Source: Merluccius polli | Lineage: Eukaryota; Chordata; Actinopteri; Gadiformes; Merlucciidae | Assembly: GCA_030340625.1 (NCBI GenBank) | Contig: JAOPHQ010005689.1 | Coordinates: 936,001-1,000,000 of the forward strand | Reading direction: 5' to 3' | Length of the DNA: 64,000 bases | Shown: positions 10,433-29,856 of the stretch, in pieces | Numbering within the stretch: the stretch's first letter is position 1 | Layout: every line of letters starts with the position of its first letter | Translations under genes and position numbers: made by a program | Notes under the pieces: model-generated | The model's input: the letters and a program-made list of their open reading frames with translations, nothing else | What the model was told of the DNA's origin: nothing | The model's database searches: none

Positions 10433-13400
10433 CCCTGCCATCAGTCTTACTGACGCCAACTATCCACTCCTTCTCTGCCCCAAGAGAAGGAGTGCAGCCC
10501 AGTTGCAGGAAAAAAACATTAGGCATACATCAAATAGTAATTGGTCAACAAACAAACTATAAATTATCAGCCTATTCATTGGATGTACATATTTTAACCC
10601 ATTTCAAGGTTTTCAGATTTCACTTTTGTCTGTACATTTGAAACAGTAAAAAGAAAATGACCCAGCAGCTGTTTCAAACTGTTGATTGGTATACTGTTGC
10701 CTTCCACACAGACCAGTCTCCACAATTGACTCTTCCTCAACAACCCAACTTAACGACGCTTCAACAAGCTGCAATACCATCCTTCCCCAGGTGGTGTCAC
10801 CATTTCTGCATGTTCAACAACCATTTTCACGGTGAGGCGCACGCACGCACATGCACACACACACGTTTGTGGGAGGTGGTGTCTTGCTCAAGAGCAAGGT
10901 AGGATCATTGTTGGCATGGAGTTTAAACCTGGATTAGTGCGTGCCATAGGCAGACATGATATGTGTTCTTCTGCTGTGGGCTAGTGTTATGCCCTTGTTA
11001 CCATGTCTTGAAATCATCAAATTTGCCCCTGTGTATCAATAAGATATTTCAAATAGATTTTCATATTTTGCGTGCTATACAAGCAAAGAGAACTTTACTA
11101 CCAACATTAAACAGCTGTATAATAGCCCACACGTTTTGTGTGTGAGGATTTTTGGAACACAAATATGCATCGATCCAATGTCAAGCAGTGGGGAGCAGCA
11201 GTCACCGCTTACTAAAGCTTGCTAAAAAGCTACAAAAGCTTTGCTAAAGAGCTACATTAACATTTACTGGTGATCACCAGTTGGAAAGCAGATATCACAA
11301 ATGCATTTCTATTGGTCACATTTTAAATAATGTAAACCACATTGTCTCATACCAGGACAAGGACTTGGGGTGTTTTGTGTGGGACAGCCTTATCAAAAGC
11401 CCCATATTGACATGGGGCAAATAGGGGCGTGAGGGGCACACAGGAAAAAGGAAGTTCTCTCAAAAAGGAGGCAGGCCCAATTGGAGAGGCCACTACTCAG
11501 GGAGATCAGTTATCCGACTTGAATGCCATTTGTGCAAAGTCACATGAATAGGAACAGATGCAGATGCAGTAGAACAGGACCGTTCTGTGAGCAATGTAGT
11601 ATGATATTTACAAATTTTCCCTGTCACATAGATACTCGGCCTATGAAATATACTACATTTCAGAGGCAAAAATAAATACTAGCGTTGCTCTGAATTGCAG
11701 AATTTCTTTATCCTTTATCGTTATGCATTACCATGATAACCTCTTGCACGGCTGCAGTAAAATAAGGAGCTACTGGTGGCTCAGACCACACACGTGGTAA
11801 ACCACAACAACCACTACCTAGGCCTCCCCTCCCTGTGAGAGCCCCATGCACTTAACCCTGTGTACTTCCTGTGTGCACATTAGTGAGACACAACGGCACC
11901 ATCTACATGCACACCTCACATCTTCTTATGAAGTCTTCAAGAATTCACATGATTGTGCATTGCAATTTAACAGTATGACATCTTAAACATAACCTCGTAT
12001 TGTGAATATTTTTAGGTCCCATCTTCGAATTGAAATTAATTTATACTACAAAACAGTGTGTCACAATGCAACATGTTTATTTTGTGTTGATTGTTTAGAG
12101 GCAGCTAGAATTAACAAGGAGTAACAAGAACAGATACTTTCAGGGTACTGCAACTGGGCTAAACTGCAATGCAATGTCTTCTCTACATCTTAGACAAACT
12201 TTACTGCAAATTGCCTGAAGGGTCCTGGTATCTGAGAAAAATAAGACCGAAAGTAGGAAACATAGAGGGGGTGGACACAGAGCTTAAATTTAACTAGAAT
12301 CAGACATCCCCCGGTAGAAAACAGGAAACAAATGGCACATGCAGAGAAAAGACGAACCCACAGGAAAGAGACGTAACGTTTGCAAGGCTCCCGGTTTCAG
12401 AGCGGTCAATGCCTTTAAAGTTATTAAATGAGGCCTTATCCTTCAATCGCAAGACAATAAGTACTAGAGAACCCCTTCTAATTTAGCGCTCCAAATTCAG
12501 GACTTCAGGGAACACAGGCTAGTACTTTAATAACTCTCTCGGTCAAAGGTACCAGGGTCATTATTAGCTCAGAGAGAATGGCATAGGTTAGAGCGAGGTA
12601 CAAACGCTACAATGGTGCTCCAGGTCCACTGGGGAGATAACTACTGATGAGAGCCAGTTGTGCTGTGGTGGTCTCCAGAGAATAACGTGGAACTGTGTTA
12701 ATTCTCCCATGTCATGTTAAAGTTCCCTTCCATTTACATTGCAATCTGGATAAGAATAAGCAATATTCAAAATAAGACAATGTGTAATAGCATGGTTCCG
12801 GCATGTCTCCAAATATAAACATGGTGTGACAAAGAAACATAAAGCAGGTTTTGGTTGGAATGTTATGGCTCGCTGATGCAATCACAAAGGTCTGTTTTGG
12901 ATGAAGTTGGAGGTTAGATATTGATGCAGTAGAAGTTAAAAACCAGGCGAAGGAAGGTGAAGGGAAATTGGCCATGAGGTCCATACAGAGCTTCCTTTTG
13001 GGTAGCGTTTGATGTCCTACTGTTAACTGTAGTATAGGAGTATGCAGGGTTGGGAAGATAGGTAGGTTGTGCGTTTACTTTGGATTGACACCAAAAAGAA
13101 AAAAAAAGGCATTAACCTGGAACTTCCTTTCTGTTAGTACAACAACACAGTGAAAGTGTGTATGGGTTTTTAGCACCGGACTCAGGGAGGGGGTAGAGAT
13201 TTGGGAGGACAAAAAGTCTGAAAAGAGTTGAACAAAGGAACACATCTCATGGGAGCATATTGTATAATGTCAACATCTGTTCAAGTCCCGTCCTCGCCCT
13301 CATGGAGCCACAGACCCAGAGTTGCGTCTGGATGATGTATCCTTTGAAAATCTACTTCCAAGTGTGTGCATGGGGAATAGCAATATCGCAAAATGTGGGT

Positions 13401-15189
13401 CAATGTTTTGGCTAATCAGATCTGTGACCCACGTTAATTATTTTATAAAAACATGAGGTATTAGCATTTTTCATGATCAATTCCGACGTAGCCACTGTAG
13501 CCCATCTGATAAAAGGGTTTGGTTTGATTTAGTCTGGGTTCTAGGCAACATGGGTGCTTAAAAATAATTAACTTGGTTTATTCCTTTTCTGAAGAAAATT
13601 AATATGAAATTGGATTTAGCAAACTAAAAAGCAAGACCCATGAGAAGAAGAAAAAAGGAACACGGTTGCAAAAACCTCAACAGGAGGAACTGATACAAGA
13701 GCCAAGCAGAGTTCCTTATTAAAAAAGAATACTGAATGTCATGTTGTTGCCAACTACAGTGAGTTGAGAAAATCCAATCTCATGACATTTTGGTTTACCA
13801 GAGTAAAAGGGCCAACTCCAATTCTCTTTCCTGCTTTTGTGTCACCACCTGCAATATTGTACATTTCAAAATTGTGCAGAGGGTAGAGAGAAACTATACA
13901 CATGACCCAATTATATTTATGATGTGCAACCCTCTTCTTTGAAGAAGATTGAAAGGAATGGAAAGTGATCCTGCAGAAGCCAGACAGAAAAGCGCTGCAG
14001 AATGCTGTATACGGCTGCCTGCAAGGCCCTCAGCTTCAATATTGCCTGGGCAGTCTCACCTCCCCCCACCACACAGCAAACGGGAAGCTAGCCAGCCAGG
14101 GCAGATCAATAACACACTGACCGCTTGCACAAATAAACAATGCAGTTCCACACAGGAGCCCCTTTGATCTCTACAGCGCTGTAGGAAGTGTGCATATGTA
14201 TATGTACGAACAATGACATAACATGTGCTATGATAACAAGAGCGCAATGCGATTGGACATGCGCTAAAATGTATTACACATCAGTTCTGGGAATTGTACT
14301 GCATTTGTTTGCATATGTTCAATGTACTGTACAAGACTGTCTGGTGAAACTAACATTTCCAAGTAGAAGTGCCATTAGATATTGTACTCTCTAATGGGAG
14401 TTTTATAAAAAATGTGCTGCATGCCTGGCTACAGTTAAACTTTGATCAAAAACATGTTATTTACTTGGCCCCTAATCCCCGTTCCAGCCACAAAAGGTGA
14501 AAGTCTACATAGGATTACATGACAACAGCCCCTTGCCCTGGACCACCAGACGAAGAGAAACCAGGGGTTTCATACCATCAGTTGGTCATTACCTCCCAGC
14601 CAAAAGGTTCCCCGGTGTCTGCAGCCTACCTTTAGGCATCCTGGGCCAAGATTATTAACCCCTACCTGCTCCTTAATGACCTGTATCAGAATTCATAAAT
14701 AGCTTTGAATTAGTTAAACTAGTTAAAAATGGGTTGCATAAAAAAAACAACCTGAAAATATGCATCCTGAAGGGGAATGCCAAGTGGTCAGCTGTATCCC
14801 CATCTCCATGCTTATTATTTTGTGTCTTTTGCGTGCATGTGTAAAATCAGGGCCGTTTACGGTTTGACCGTGTATGAGAAGCTGCTCAGTTGTTCCAGCA
14901 GTCTGTAAAACCCAGCGTGCGGCCGTAATTGCAGCTTCACAGTAGAAATTAAACACTGGGATCCGATTCACTCGTGGCCTTGTGAAGAAACAGCGACTGC
15001 TCCAAGAATAGGCTTGCAAAAAAGAAGGATGGAGTGCTGCCGCTACCCAGCAGTTTGGAGTTAGTAAAGACTGTAGTGTGTTGAAGTTTAATGAGCGCAT
15101 TATAAAATGACGTACATCACCATAGTCACTGTACACCTCATAACATGTTATGGAAAAACACTCAGTTGCTCGTTGCTCAGTACATTTAC
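10433..15189. other. gene-free inferred intronic sequence
   Basis: About 4.7 kb without a recognised exon, RNA gene or bounded transposon. I looked on the minus strand for KCC4 exon 2 (expected to encode a GNPRENSPF-like motif) and did not find it. Confidence 0.4.
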
Positions 15190-15310
15190 CTGACCGAAGG
15201 GAGGACCGCTGCTCCCAGAGATTGTCCGTTGTACAACAAAGACTTTTTCTGAGAACGTTGGTGTCCCGGACAGGATGTTTTAGCTTGTCAGTAGCCTACA
15301 TGATGAGCCT
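15190..15310. repeat. dispersed repeat fragment shared with 34220-34300
   Basis: The segment with GACTTTTTCTGAGAACGTTG and GATGTTTTAGCTTGTC closely matches 34236-34284, which has CACTTTTTCTAAGGACGTTG and GACGTTTTAGCTTGTC, in the same orientation. Family unknown. Confidence 0.5.
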
Positions 15311-15821
15311 ATTGTCGAATTGTAGAAGTGGAGTGGTCCTATTTATAATTATAACGAAAGGGTTAAAACACATTATATAACATTCCTTTTGGTTGCATTT
15401 AACTTTGCATTTGACTTTTTACAGTTAGCTTTTTTGGTGTACCAAGGGTGTACAGCATACAAGTGTGAAGAGCAGCCCAAAGCTGGCTGCCCCAAGCAAA
15501 TGGAACTGGAAAGTGTTTCAGTCAAGCCCTGTTGCATCATACGAATGACACTATGGCCAGTTAATACTTAAGATAAAGATTAACTGGCCAAAGATACCCC
15601 CACACCCTTGCATTTTAACTATTCAAATAGGCTGTTCCTCCCCAAAGGCTTGACTTTTGTGTCATCTCTGTGTTATCTTAAAGTAGAGCCATGTCTGCCC
15701 TGGACTTCCTGACAGGGATCCCTGATGCGGAGGGATGGAGGAAGTGGCAGACTGCTGGGAATCAAACCACTCAATGGGTGGGTAAGTTATTTGAAGAGAA
15801 GAATAGCATATTCAAAAGGAT

Positions 15822-15877
<56 letters not shown>

Positions 15878-16377
15878 AGACCGTCTGGAATTGAATTCAT
15901 TCCTCTAAAACAGGTTATATAATTGTATAACTTATACTTTCATTTTACTTTGTTTAATACTTTCATATAAAACGGAAGAAAATAAAACAGAAGAAAATAA
16001 ACTAAAAAAATAAACACGATTTACTAAACGCAGCCACACATGCACAAAACAAACAGAGCCCTGGTTATCATTTACAAATATAGATAGCAGTCAATTATTG
16101 CCATAAAGCCACATCGTCACTATGAATTCAGGCTGGACATCTGGAACTTTCTACACCTATTTCCCCATCGTCTCTCCGAGCAGAAAACAAAAAAGAAAAA
16201 AGAAGTGGGAGTGTTTTAAAACTTTTAACATTTGAGGACAGGAGTGGAAAAGCATGAAATTGTTCAGTGCAATTACCCAACTTGGCACGACAGCTTGTCT
16301 ATGAAAAAGCCCAGTCAGACGGGTCTCACTCCCAGTGCCAGTGGGAGGGACTGGGTCAAATTAAAAAGCTAGCATAC
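15311..16377. other. gene-free sequence with a (GT)n tract, inferred intron 1
   Basis: Apart from (GT)n at 15823-15876 no element is recognised. The stretch directly left of 16378 would be the start of the intron after exon 1b on the minus strand. Confidence 0.5.
15823..15876. repeat. (GT)n microsatellite
   Basis: About 27 GT units. Confidence 0.95.
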
Positions 16378-16513
16378 CTGGGGCGTCCTCATCTGCCTCC
16401 CTCAGAGCATTGTTGTCGTCCACATCCTCCTCCTCCTCCTCCGCCACGCTTCCCACTTTCCTCGTCTTCCTCCTGCCGTCTCGGACGGGCACCACTGTGA
16501 AGTTGGTGGGCAT
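16378..16513 (-). CDS. slc12a7: first coding exon of K-Cl cotransporter 4 (exon 1b)
   Basis: Read on the minus strand from ATG at 16511-16513, this exon encodes 45 residues plus one base, opening MPTNFTVVPV. To my knowledge that is exactly the N-terminus of vertebrate KCC4, an electroneutral K-Cl symporter of the plasma membrane. A basic stretch (RRKTRK) and a run of five Glu encoded by a CTC/GAG repeat follow. The exon ends DEDAP with a split Gly codon at CCCCAG|GTATGC (donor 16372-16377). This phase-1 exit agrees with the mammalian exon 1/2 boundary as I remember it. Only the cytoplasmic N-terminal tail is encoded; all membrane segments lie in later exons, presumably left of the window. The ATG context (CCAGAATGCC) is acceptable. 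Confidence 0.75.
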
Positions 16514-16990
16514 TCTGGTCACACCATGTGCTCCACTAGCTCACCGTCTCTCTCCCAGTGGCCCCCAGCCCTCGGGCCCTTCTCTCTCTTCTGATTGTAC
16601 CCTCCAAAAGAGCCCTGTGGACGGTGCCTGTTCCCTACTCTCTAGCCTGCGGGTGTTGGCTCTTTTGTTCTCTAACCTGCGGCTCAGCTGTAGTAGTGGC
16701 TGGCGTGCTGCTGCCGTGTCCGAGGTCTCAGCTTTCGCCCCTATCACCGGGATACCGCTGTACACAACATGTGACCCCCCTCCCCTCTCCAAATAAGGAA
16801 GAGCCAGTTTGCCCCGCCCCAAAAGGGGAAGGAGAGAGCACACAATTGCAGGAGAAAAAAAAAACACGACTAATGTAGTTGATTTCATGACTTCATGAGT
16901 TCCCCCTCTCTGCCTGAGGCCAGTTTGACTGTCGAGGATTTGACTCACAGTCAAACACCAGCAAAGATACACAAGCACATTCCTCAACGA
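16514..16990 (-). promoter_or_regulatory. candidate 5' UTR and proximal promoter of exon 1b
   Basis: On the minus strand, upstream of the exon 1b ATG, the sequence is GC-richer than its surroundings and includes a GC-box-like GGGGCGGGGC (complement at about 16813-16824). The transcription start is not visible. The long open frames on both strands here lack domains and are probably compositional. Confidence 0.35.
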
Positions 16991-19544
<2,554 letters not shown>

Positions 19545-19569
19545 ACACACACACACACACACACACACC
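19545..19569. repeat. (CA)n microsatellite, right part of a split tract
   Basis: Short continuation of the CA tract interrupted by the hAT-like insertion. Confidence 0.9.
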
Positions 19570-24329
<4,760 letters not shown>

Positions 24330-24462
24330 CAGTGGTGGAAAGCAACTAAGTACATTTACTCAACCCTAGCCCTAACCCCAACTATTGTATTTCTATTTTC
24401 TGCTACCCACTCCACTACAACTCAAGAGGCAAATATTGTACTTTTTACTCCACTAGATAGTT
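24330..24462 (+). mobile_element. hAT terminus (CAGTGGTGGAAAG type)
   Basis: The left end CAGTGGTGGAAAGCAACTAA, then GTACATTTACTC, and a downstream ACTTTTTACTCCACT match the abundant fish hAT terminus of this style. No matching right end or target duplication was found, so this is a fragment. Confidence 0.55.
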
Positions 24463-25164
24463 GACATAACTACTAGTTATACTTACTAGTTATATCAATA
24501 AGGCTTTATTGGTCCCCAGGAGGCCCTACCCAGCAGTGTGTAAAGTAATATATAAAATATGAGCTCCACCTTTTATCAGCTGCAACTTTAAAGCGAGAAA
24601 CACATTTACGCTTCAATAAATATAATCCAATAATATCATATATATTAAACTGAAATGGGCCATTCTGCATAACGACTTGTTTTAGTAACGTATATTTTGA
24701 TGCTAATAGTTTTGTAATTAGCATGCATAGCCTAGCCATGAAATGATTCTGGCACGTTCTACCTGTACCTGGCCTGTTGCCATAGCAGCCACCCTGAACG
24801 GCTGTTTGTGAAGAGGCTGCTGTAAACGAGACTACACCCACATGGCATCTCCTCAGACTGGGAAACACGCATGGCACAGCAGACGCTCACATATACGTTG
24901 AAACCTGAATCAAAAAGCCCACGTTGATGTGAAAAGCGAAACACAACTCTACTTTTCAAACAAAACTTAAACATAGGCAAAAAACTTAAAAATAGGCTAA
25001 CACAAAAAAGTAAAAGATGCTCTCAGAGCCAACCGGACCCGTAGGTACAGTTTCACGGGGACTCATAACGACAGGTGAAATGCTAATATATAATCCCCAA
25101 GGTAGGTCATAACGCGCTAAGAAGTGGGCCAAGGTTTAGTCGTCGTCGTCCTCGGTGGTCCTAC

Positions 25165-25330
25165 CGTATTTGTTGGGCTCCCTGCTGTACTCCAGGATGG
25201 GCACCGCGGCGTCGGGGTCCCGCTGCCCGCCGGCCGCCGCCCCCTGGGTCTCGGTCTCCGGCGCCGGGTCACTGACCACCCCCTCCCCGTCGCCTCGACC
25301 CACCGGGACCACCACAAACCTTTCGCCCAT
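25165..25330 (-). CDS. slc12a7: candidate alternative first coding exon of KCC4 (exon 1a)
   Basis: Minus strand, ATG at 25328-25330 in a strong context (GAGGCCATGG). It encodes 55 residues plus one base, opening MGERFVVVPV and ending PNKY, with a split Gly codon at TACG|GTAGGA (donor 25159-25164). If unspliced, the frame would continue only eight codons past PNKY, ending in EDDDD and a stop. Three points link it to exon 1b, 8.7 kb downstream: the same strand, the same phase-1 exit, and the shared F-x-V-V-P-V start typical of KCC N-termini. It is very GC-rich and acidic, unlike its surroundings. I infer an alternative 5' exon, as known for other KCC genes. A short independent protein, or another SLC12 gene, is not excluded. 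Confidence 0.55.
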
Positions 25331-25560
25331 GGCCTCACTTCGTCCGCCCAATTATCGATTATTCTGTGGTTTTAAATTTAAAAATAAAAAAAAGTGTCTA
25401 ACAGCGTTAAGAGGCCGGTGGGCGCCAGGGTCGGTGAGCACACATGACAGTGTGTGTGTGTTGGACATATACGCTCATACGCTGATTGGAGGATTGATTA
25501 CGTGGCGAGCCCGCCCCCGGCCCACGCCCATTGGTTCATATGGTCGCAGAGCGCTGTCAC
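25331..25560 (-). promoter_or_regulatory. CpG-rich promoter of exon 1a
   Basis: Upstream of the exon 1a ATG on the minus strand lie two CCAAT boxes (complements at 25485-25489 and 25530-25534) and a GGGGGCGGG GC box (about 25510-25519). Together with the CpG-rich exon this looks like a TATA-less vertebrate promoter. The start site is probably between 25350 and 25480; this is inference. Confidence 0.55.
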
Positions 25561-25781
25561 TCAATGCCAACAAACAAATCGTGCGAGAGAGAAAAATACG
25601 TATTTGAAATGGAAATGTACTGAAAGGCGCTGATCGTTTTTGTAAGTACATTATTGTATTCTTTGAGTGAAGTGTTGGTGGAAAAAAAGTATATATATAT
25701 ATAGACACATGCATTCACACTGCAATCTGTGTGTGTGAGGGAGAGAGACAGAGAGAGACAGAGACAGAGACAGCGAGAGAG

Positions 25782-25818
25782 TTAAGCGGTCAAGTTAAGC
25801 GGTCAAGTTAAGCGGTTG
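25782..25818 (+). repeat. 13-bp tandem repeat, three copies
   Basis: Unit GTTAAGCGGTCAA repeated about 2.8 times, directly after a GAGACA-rich tract (25735-25780). Confidence 0.9.
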
Positions 25819-27002
25819 ATTGTAAGGCGAGGCGATTAACACCCGCTTGTTATGTGGTGCAATATCAATGCCCATAAGTAGATCTAGAATAGATCATTGC
25901 AGCTGATGAGCTGTTTTTCTGAGTCATTTCACCACAACGTCTAATAACTTTAGTGTCCTTCTGCTAAACCAAGAGGACATGATGTGCTTGGACAGAGCTC
26001 TTCTCTGACCAATGAGAAGTGATTGAATGGAAAACAAAAACAGGCTCCCATGGGAAATTAGAAGTTGGCTGGTTCACTGTTGCACACAATGCAGAAGACA
26101 ATGATCTCAGACACTACTGGTAATTGATGTTTGGTATCAAATTGAAAGGCAAATGTGGAAATCGCTTGAGTATTTTTATTGATCTACTTGAATACATGAG
26201 TCATTTTTTATTCCAAAGCAAATGTTGCTTTTTATTTCAACATTTAAGTAGGCACGCACTGAGCATTATTTTTTTTACTAAGAGAGGAAACAATTTGGAC
26301 AGAAAGGTAGACTGTGTCATCTTAATTGAGGTTGTAAAATAAATATTACTAGCACACACTAAGGTCACATCCTAGGAATGGGAAATGACAGCAAACAGCC
26401 CCCCCCCCACCCCCATCAAGCCCCACACTAACCCCTTGACCTCAGTATTTTTAACTCTTTGGTTCTGTTCTGTCCCTGCATAGCATGAATTGCAGCTGTT
26501 ATATAACCATACAATAAACTGAACATATAGCCAGCTTTCATTCTCAAATTAGCTTTTATTTGTTTTCATGTTTAGAGTCTAATCTTTAGAACCACTCTTG
26601 CTCTTCCATTTTGTGTATCATGTCTCAATGATGAATGCATCCAAGAAATTTATATTTGTATTTCAATTTGTATATTTAATATCCTGTACATCCACATGTG
26701 GTGGATACTGTACAGAACTAAATCTGAACAATAAACTGAGCCAGTTAATTTAAAATATCTCTTGTAAGTATCCTGCTCTCCTATCTCCCACCACTTGGGT
26801 ATTAATAGCGTCAACATTTTAAATTTAGACGGTTCAGAATTCCCCTGGCCTGCCAGGTTGTGTATTCATATTATTTTGTCAATTATAATAATCACTCAAC
26901 ACTACATCTATGTCTATTATTTAAGTGGAGTGAGCCATGCTAACACATTTTGTGGAGAGAATATTAGCATTTTCAGGGTAAATGGTTGAAGACATTGTGA
27001 CA
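25819..27002. other. gene-free flank
   Basis: AT-rich sequence with a C-rich patch near 26398-26414. No exon or bounded element recognised. Confidence 0.4.
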
Positions 27003-27440
27003 CTGGGACCAACAGATGGGGGACTCAAAAGCACGACTCGACTCACAGGCGGATAGGATCCGTCTTTACTAAAAAACGAAAACAGTTGGAGTAATCAGTT
27101 CCAAAAAGATCAGGCAAAGGTATCCGAAAACATGAGGCTAAGGCAAGGTCAAAAACACACCAGCAGGGTTTGGGTTACCAAAAACAAGGAACTGAGACAA
27201 ACTGGCAAAAGGAGAGGTGAACACACAAACTAAATACACAATGAGATTGGACACATTTGGAACTAATTAGGGCAGGGCAGGTAATCACAGGTGGGAACAG
27301 GAGGGCAGGAACTGAAGTGATCTGAAGGGAGCCAAGAGGTGAGTATTTTCAAAACAAAACAGGAAATAACTAGAAACTGAATACAAGAAACATAACCCTA
27401 AACAGCAGACCAAGATGTAACAGACATGGGGTTGGTGCTG
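27003..27440. repeat. probable interspersed repeat of unknown class
   Basis: Composition changes abruptly here. Phrases such as GGCAAAGGTATCCGAAA, CAAACTGGCAAAAGGAG and GGCAGGTAATCACAGGTGGG resemble repeats I associate with fish retroelements. Neither end nor class could be fixed. Confidence 0.3.
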
Positions 27441-28094
27441 TCGCAGCTGTTCCCCACCACATGTATTGTGGATCATGGAAAAATACATTCTAATAATAAT
27501 ATCACAATGTATAGCATTCTTTACTTCACTACTAGTTAATTTAAAATGCCTTTGTGTAAATTATCCTTGCACCTAGAGGTAGCTCGCTTCCTCTCTCCAA
27601 TTAAAAGGTGTTATGTTAGTTAACATTTATATTGTCACTGTTCCACCAGAAGTCTGGTACTGTGGCCATGTCAACCCCTGACTTGTTCATTCTGCAGATT
27701 GCTCTCAGTTGCCTCTTCTTTACACATGTCCACTTAGTGTATTGGAAATTAACTTATCCTCCATCTGGCTGGCTTTAGCCATGGCCAATCCATAACTCCA
27801 TGACGGTCACTCCCCTTATCTTCGTTTGGTTTAACAGGCCTAAATCCTTTGATGTTACTGCCAACATTAAAGTTACCCTACAAGAATTATGTAGGCCTGC
27901 AAACACCTACCTACCTAACCCATTTTTTCTCTGAAGAGGCTGACAGTGTTTGCCAACTGCTTTCCCATGATCATGCTCCATTTAACCAAATGCTTCGCTG
28001 CCATGAAGTGTCTGACAATTATTTTGTCAATTAGTGAGAATATATGTAAAGGAAAATATTATTTTCCTATTCTTTCTTTTGAAAGTAAAGGAAA

Positions 28095-28096
<2 letters not shown>
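27441..28096. other. gene-free flank
   Basis: Nothing recognised. Confidence 0.4.
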
Positions 28097-28192
<96 letters not shown>

Positions 28193-28210
28193 TAATAATA
28201 ATAATAATAT
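28097..28210. repeat. (ATA)n microsatellite
   Basis: About 37 trinucleotide units with two interruptions (near 28155 and 28190). Confidence 0.95.
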
Positions 28211-29233
28211 ATAACAATATATTAACTGTTTTCATTCACTGTAGACAATGGTGTTTGTACAATGTACAATGTTACAATGTATTCACTGCTGATACTCCTG
28301 CTCCGTGTGTGTTGTTGTCATAGAGCTCTTCTTCCTGGAAGGACTTTAATAACCATGGCTTTGCTGCCTGGCAGGCAATAACCAAACAGTTGTTGTCAAG
28401 GTGCTTTTGTGCGATGCATTCAACCCTGAATTTGTATCTGTTTTGCAGGTTTGTTGGTAGTAATTAGTATCAAGCAACCAACAAAACTCTTATTTGGTTG
28501 TCTAAATTCAACCTCATTCATAATGCATGAAGGAGCCAAAATCAGCCACATTCTGGGTCCTTAAAGGGTGCTTCATGTATGTTAGCATACATGACTAGAA
28601 CCAGTGACGCGTGTGCACATCATAAATGTAGGGAAGGTGCGATAGTGTAAAAAGAGCAAACGAGGGGAGAACGGAAAAGGGAACCATTTTTAAAATGAAT
28701 ATGTTTAATTAGTTCATTAGTTGTTGTTTTTTTAAATAAAGCTTATATTTTGAAATGGGCTCTGGTGTGTCATTGTTCCAGCAACAGGGATAGGCCATCT
28801 TGGTCTCAACTCCCTTTGCGATTGATTAAGGAAGCATGAAATCCACTGTCTCAACTGATATCAATTATTTAGTTAATATAAAAAATAAATAAAAAATAAA
28901 TAAACTACTTCTAAATTCCATATTACTCTGTATACATAATATGAAGGATACATTGATGCCTGGTTATCCTAATCTGTTGCTAACACTCACACAAGTGGTA
29001 GCATTAGCTGTATAGTCAATATTTTCTGATTTGTCCAAAGCAATAGATCTCTCCTTGCAGGGGCAGTTTATACAGAAATTCATCACAATTTTGTATTCAC
29101 CTTGTAAATATCTGGAGCACAGCTTCTTTTTTATTATTTGTTATACTATATTATATTATATATAAATAAATACATGAATGACCAACAGTGTAATTATGTA
29201 TTATCCGTATATTTATTCTGATCTCAGAAGAGA
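28211..29233. other. gene-free flank
   Basis: AT-rich sequence without recognised features. Confidence 0.4.
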
Positions 29234-29241
29234 TGTAACAG

Positions 29242-29559
29242 CAGGGCCGTGCAGAGACCCTTTGAGGGGCAGGGGCTCAAAATCCAAAACGCGAGGATTT
29301 AAGTTGAGCGGGGGTGGGGGGTGGGGTGGGGGGGGGTGCTACTGGTGGATTTCTGTTGCGCGATTGTTGAGCCGGGGGGGGGGGGGGGGGGGGGTGGGGT
29401 GCTACCGGATGATTTCTGTTGCGCGATTGTTGAGCGGGGGGGGGGGGGGGGGGGGGGGGCAAAAGGGCACTTTGGTCCGCTCAAAAGGGCACTTTGGTCC
29501 TTCAAATGGAAAAGGGCAGGGGCTCGGGCACCCATAGCCCCCCCCTCTGCACGTGCCTG
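29242..29559. mobile_element. 318-bp hAT MITE with G-tract minisatellite
   Basis: The left end CAGGGCCGTGCAGAG and the right end, reading inward CAGGCACGTGCAGAG, are inverted. The perfect 8-bp target duplication TGTAACAG lies at 29234-29241 and 29560-29567. The interior has long G runs around two units containing GTTGCGCGATTGTTGAG (cores 29359-29370 and 29422-29433) and a partial third near 29305. The core CGCGATTGTTGA is identical to that of the hAT elements at 3205 and 5368, whose ends are different. An AAAAGGGCACTTTGGTCC motif is duplicated at about 29461-29500. Confidence 0.9.
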
Positions 29560-29745
29560 TGTAACAGTGGCGTTCAGAGCCTAGTGATGGTGAGGGCCAC
29601 TGGGGACGGGAGGGACATGTTTTCATGTCCAGCTCGGCGCAGGGACATGGAAAGCCTGCAGATGGGGAGGCTGATCGTAATAAGATCCCTGGAGCTTCAG
29701 AGTCGCCCAGGGACCTTCCACTGCTCACTTGTGCATGTGTTTTGT

Positions 29746-29855
29746 GAAAAAGAGAGAGAGAGAGAGAAAGAGAGAAAGAGAGAAAGAGAGAGAGAGAGAG
29801 AGCAAGAGTCAGTGACACTGAATGAAACTGAATGCGTGTGTGTGTGTGTGTGTGT
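29746..29855 (+). repeat. (GA)n tract and short (GT)n tract
   Basis: GA/GAAAGA repeats at about 29746-29801 and ten GT units at about 29837-29856. Confidence 0.85.
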
Positions 29856-29856
29856 G

